The position numbers were made by a program, and so were the translations under genes. Under the pieces are notes generated by a model. It was given only the letters and a program-made list of their open reading frames with translations. It was not told the origin of the DNA and did no database searches. This document shows, piece by piece, positions 40,030-41,942 of a stretch of DNA of 41,942 nucleotides (within the stretch, counting starts at the first letter, position 1; each line of letters starts with the position of its first letter). This DNA comes from CAZCWM01 sp964622625 (GTDB lineage Bacteria > Planctomycetota > Phycisphaerae > Phycisphaerales > Phycisphaeraceae): assembly GCA_964622625.1 (NCBI GenBank), contig CAZUUQ010000012.1, positions 1-41,942 of the forward strand, read 5' to 3'.

Positions 40030-41103
40030 ATGCCGTGCCGCGGATGTCGCAGCCACGTCGCAATTGTTCTGTTCATCACACTTTTCGCCATGGGAACCCC
40101 CGTCATGGCCGAAACCAAACCCGCGTCGCGGCTCTCACCTGCGCAGGCTCCCATCCTCGTGCCGGCCATGTGGGAGTACACCGCTCCGTTGATCCGCTCC
40201 ACCCCCGGCAGCGCGGATGATCCGCAGACCATGCACATCGACAAGGATCCTTCGGTGGTCTTCCACGACGGCCGCTGGCACGTGTTCATGACCGTGAAAC
40301 TGCACGACCGGACGGTGACCGAGTACTGCAGCTTCACCGCGTGGGACCAGGCCGACGCCGCCCCGCGCACCATCTTGAACCTCAGCGACAGCCGCTACTA
40401 CTGCGCTCCCCAGGTGTTCTATTTCACGCCGCATCGCAAGTGGTATCTGGTCTGCCAGGTCGGGATGCCCGGTACGAAGAAAATGTGGGTCGCCTGCTCC
40501 ACCACCGACGACATCGCCGATCCCGCCTCGTGGACCCCTGCAACGCCCATCCTTGATGGCGGCGACGACGACCCGCGCTCCGAGGGCGGCCTGGACTACT
40601 GGATCATCTGCGACGACCAACGGGCCTATCTCTTCTTCACCAGCCTCAACGGCAAGCTCTGGCGCTGCTGGACGCGCCTCGAAGACTTCCCTCGCGGGTT
40701 CGGCCATTGTGAAGTCGCCCTCGAAGCGGAAATCTACGAAGCCAGCCACACCTACAGGCTCAAGGGCCGCGGCAAATATCTGACCCTCGTCGAGCAGGAC
40801 CACCGCCGCCACTACAAAGCCTACCTCGCCGACCGCCTTGATGGCCCATGGACGCCCCTGGCCGACACCGAGCAGCGCCCCTTCGCCGGGGCCGCCAACA
40901 TCCGCCCCGCGCCTGGCGTCGAGCCCTGGACCGACAACATCAGCCACGGCGAACTGCTCCGCGATGGCGTCGACGAACAGCTCATCGTCGATCCGAACAA
41001 CCTGCGCTTCCTGTTCCAGGGCATGTTCGAGAAAGACAAAGCCGGCCTGGGCTACGGCCAATACCTCTGGCACCTGGGCCTGCTGACGCCGACAAGTGAC
41101 TAA
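40030..41103 (+). CDS. Exported GH62-family alpha-L-arabinofuranosidase
   Basis: A 357-residue secreted enzyme that removes arabinose side groups from arabinoxylan or related polymers. Signal peptide: IVLFITLFAMGTPVMA, cut before ETK. The GH62 five-blade propeller signatures are clear: HIDKDPSVVFHDGRWHVFMT holds the first catalytic Asp, YYCAPQVFYFTPHRKWYLV follows, and LDYWIICDDQRAYLFFTS holds a second acidic residue. IYEASHTYRLKGRGKYLTLVE has the Glu, and WTDNISHGELLRDGVDEQLI closes the domain. GGAG is seven bases before ATG 40030. It ends a cluster with GH172 and an MFS transporter. Confidence 0.93.
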   Translation: MPCRGCRSHVAIVLFITLFAMGTPVMAETKPASRLSPAQAPILVPAMWEYTAPLIRSTPGSADDPQTMHIDKDPSVVFHDGRWHVFMTVKLHDRTVTEYCSFTAWDQADAAPRTILNLSDSRYYCAPQVFYFTPHRKWYLVCQVGMPGTKKMWVACSTTDDIADPASWTPATPILDGGDDDPRSEGGLDYWIICDDQRAYLFFTSLNGKLWRCWTRLEDFPRGFGHCEVALEAEIYEASHTYRLKGRGKYLTLVEQDHRRHYKAYLADRLDGPWTPLADTEQRPFAGAANIRPAPGVEPWTDNISHGELLRDGVDEQLIVDPNNLRFLFQGMFEKDKAGLGYGQYLWHLGLLTPTSD

Positions 41104-41145
41104 TCAATCCGTTCATTTCGGCCTGTGCGACCCCAGATATCCCAG

Positions 41146-41151
41146 TAGAAT
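41146..41151 (+). promoter_or_regulatory. -10 element TAGAAT, six bases before the CPT-like gene
   Basis: TAGAAT, then TGGCGT, then ATG. This is the third case with exactly six bases between a -10 box and a start codon and no Shine-Dalgarno, fitting a leaderless transcript. No good -35 is seen. Confidence 0.45.
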
Positions 41152-41157
41152 TGGCGT

Positions 41158-41688
41158 ATGCCGGAGGTTGGTTTACCTCATGTCATTGTCCTCAGTGGTC
41201 CGTCTTGCTCCGGCAAGACCACGGTTGCATCTGCTCTGAAAGAGATGCTTTCCACTCCGCGTCGTCCGTACCTGCATATCGAGGCGGACCGTTTCATGCC
41301 TCATCTTCCGGCAGTGTGGGTGACGCATGACGCGAAGCAGGAAGTCATGACTCGAGTTCTGTGTCGGGCGGCCGCGAGCTTTGCGGATCATGGATTTGAC
41401 CTGATACTCGACGGGATTCTGCCCTATGGGCGGCCGCGAGAACTGACCGATGCATTGGCTCTGTTCGGTCGCTATCAACTCTGCTATGTAGGAGTTCATT
41501 GTGTGGCCGACGTGTTGGCTGCGCGTGAACGTCGGCGGTCCGATCGCGTGCCGGGATGGGCGGCGATACAGAACGAAGACCTGCACGAGGGAATTGCCTA
41601 CAACGTTGAAATTGACACAACACGTATCAGTGCCGTCGAGAACGCCCGCCAAATCCGTCAACACCTCACGGCCTGCGGCGGGCTTTGA
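41158..41688 (+). CDS. Chloramphenicol phosphotransferase-like (CPT) P-loop kinase
   Basis: A 176-residue small kinase. Walker A GPSCSGKTT (about residues 14-22) is followed by YLHIEADRFMPHLP with the catalytic-type Asp, then DLILDGILPYG. LCYVGVHCVADVLAARERRRSDRVPGWA is a typical CPT lid with Arg residues. NVEIDTTRISAVENARQI gives the D-T pair common near the end of the family. Known members phosphorylate chloramphenicol or act as AMP/UMP-kinase-like enzymes; many are of unknown role. Codon use is visibly more A/T-rich than the neighbours, so recent transfer is possible. The DJ-1 gene follows three bases later. Confidence 0.82.
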   Translation: MPEVGLPHVIVLSGPSCSGKTTVASALKEMLSTPRRPYLHIEADRFMPHLPAVWVTHDAKQEVMTRVLCRAAASFADHGFDLILDGILPYGRPRELTDALALFGRYQLCYVGVHCVADVLAARERRRSDRVPGWAAIQNEDLHEGIAYNVEIDTTRISAVENARQIRQHLTACGGL

Positions 41689-41691
41689 GCC

Positions 41692-41942
41692 ATGCGAGCA
41701 GCCTTTGCGATCTTCGACGGCATGACCGCGCTGGACTTTGTCGGCGTCTACGATCCGCTCACACGCCTGGCGTCGATGAAGATCATGCCGAAATTCACAT
41801 GGAACGTCTGTGCGAGGACGGATAGCGTGGTGGACGACAGAGGTTTGCAGTTCGCCGCGGACACAGTGGGTGGGCTGTTGTCTGGCTACGACCTGGTCGT
41901 GGTCCCCGGCGGTATCGGAGCGCGAACTTTGATGCGTGATGA
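41692..41942 (+). CDS. DJ-1/PfpI-family protein (3' truncated by window end)
   Basis: The first 83 residues of a DJ-1/PfpI-superfamily protein, read from ATG 41692 to the last full codon. MRAAFAIFDGMTALDFVGVYDPL is the usual opening of the amidase-like GATase1 members and of AraC-fused regulators. LLSGYDLVVVPGGIGARTL leads up to the nucleophile region, which would come about 25-30 residues further on and lies outside the window. It begins three bases after the CPT-like gene stop, so they are probably one transcript. The function (isonitrile hydratase-like, protease-like or regulator) cannot be told. Confidence 0.85.
   Translation, partial: MRAAFAIFDGMTALDFVGVYDPLTRLASMKIMPKFTWNVCARTDSVVDDRGLQFAADTVGGLLSGYDLVVVPGGIGARTLMRD

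Overview
The window looks like a chromosomal piece of a high-GC, Gram-negative-type bacterium, most likely of the Planctomycetota (Phycisphaerae-like). This lineage call is inference. It rests on the mix of GspE/MshE N-terminal and PilZ proteins, an N-terminally diverged ECF sigma operon, a solitary NuoI-type ferredoxin, a class I xylose isomerase, sulfatase and DUF2961 carbohydrate genes, and an ATP-grasp protein like those of methanofuran-type cofactor pathways. No ribosomal marker, tRNA, CRISPR, IS element or prophage was found. The sequence is a scaffold with two runs of exactly 100 N (23309-23408 and 37564-37663). The first is almost certainly an artefact; the second is a real gap.

Layout. 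1-6.6 kb: 3' part of a TrkH potassium channel subunit, a NuoI-like ferredoxin, an exported SH3 protein, a GspE N-terminal-domain protein, then a minus-strand pair (mannose-1-phosphate guanylyltransferase, RuvX) divergent from a 2x[4Fe-4S] ferredoxin and a ferritin-like protein. 6.7-14 kb: an MFS transporter, a membrane-anchored low-complexity protein on the minus strand, RsmE, a chlorite dismutase/HemQ-family protein, a UDP-sugar pyrophosphorylase and a cytosolic-looking sulfatase. 13.97-14.63 kb has no gene but is full of hairpins and ends in a textbook intrinsic terminator; I propose a new structured RNA there. 14.6-23 kb: xylose isomerase (minus), branched-chain aminotransferase, TruD, an MfnD-like ATP-grasp ligase (minus), EF-P, an exported unknown, a methyltransferase and a PilZ protein.

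23.1-30.4 kb is one minus-strand operon for a MacAB-like ABC efflux system: HlyD adaptor, ATPase, two FtsX-type permeases, an OB-fold-like lipoprotein and an outer membrane factor, preceded by a small Cys-rich exported protein. Overlapping stop and start codons tie most of these genes together. 30.6-36.3 kb: a CPBP protease, MtnA, an ECF sigma operon (sigma factor, membrane protein, coiled-coil exported protein), a metallophosphoesterase and a QueC-like protein with a changed PP-loop. 36.4-41.9 kb: a class I glutamine amidotransferase, a carbohydrate cluster (DUF2961/GH172, MFS, GH62 arabinofuranosidase), a CPT-like kinase of different base composition and the start of a DJ-1/PfpI protein.

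Several genes carry a -10 element of the form TAYAAT or close to it, 6 to 10 bases before the start codon and without a Shine-Dalgarno sequence. This suggests leaderless transcription is common here. Other genes have clear GGAG/AGGAG sites, which were used to choose starts.
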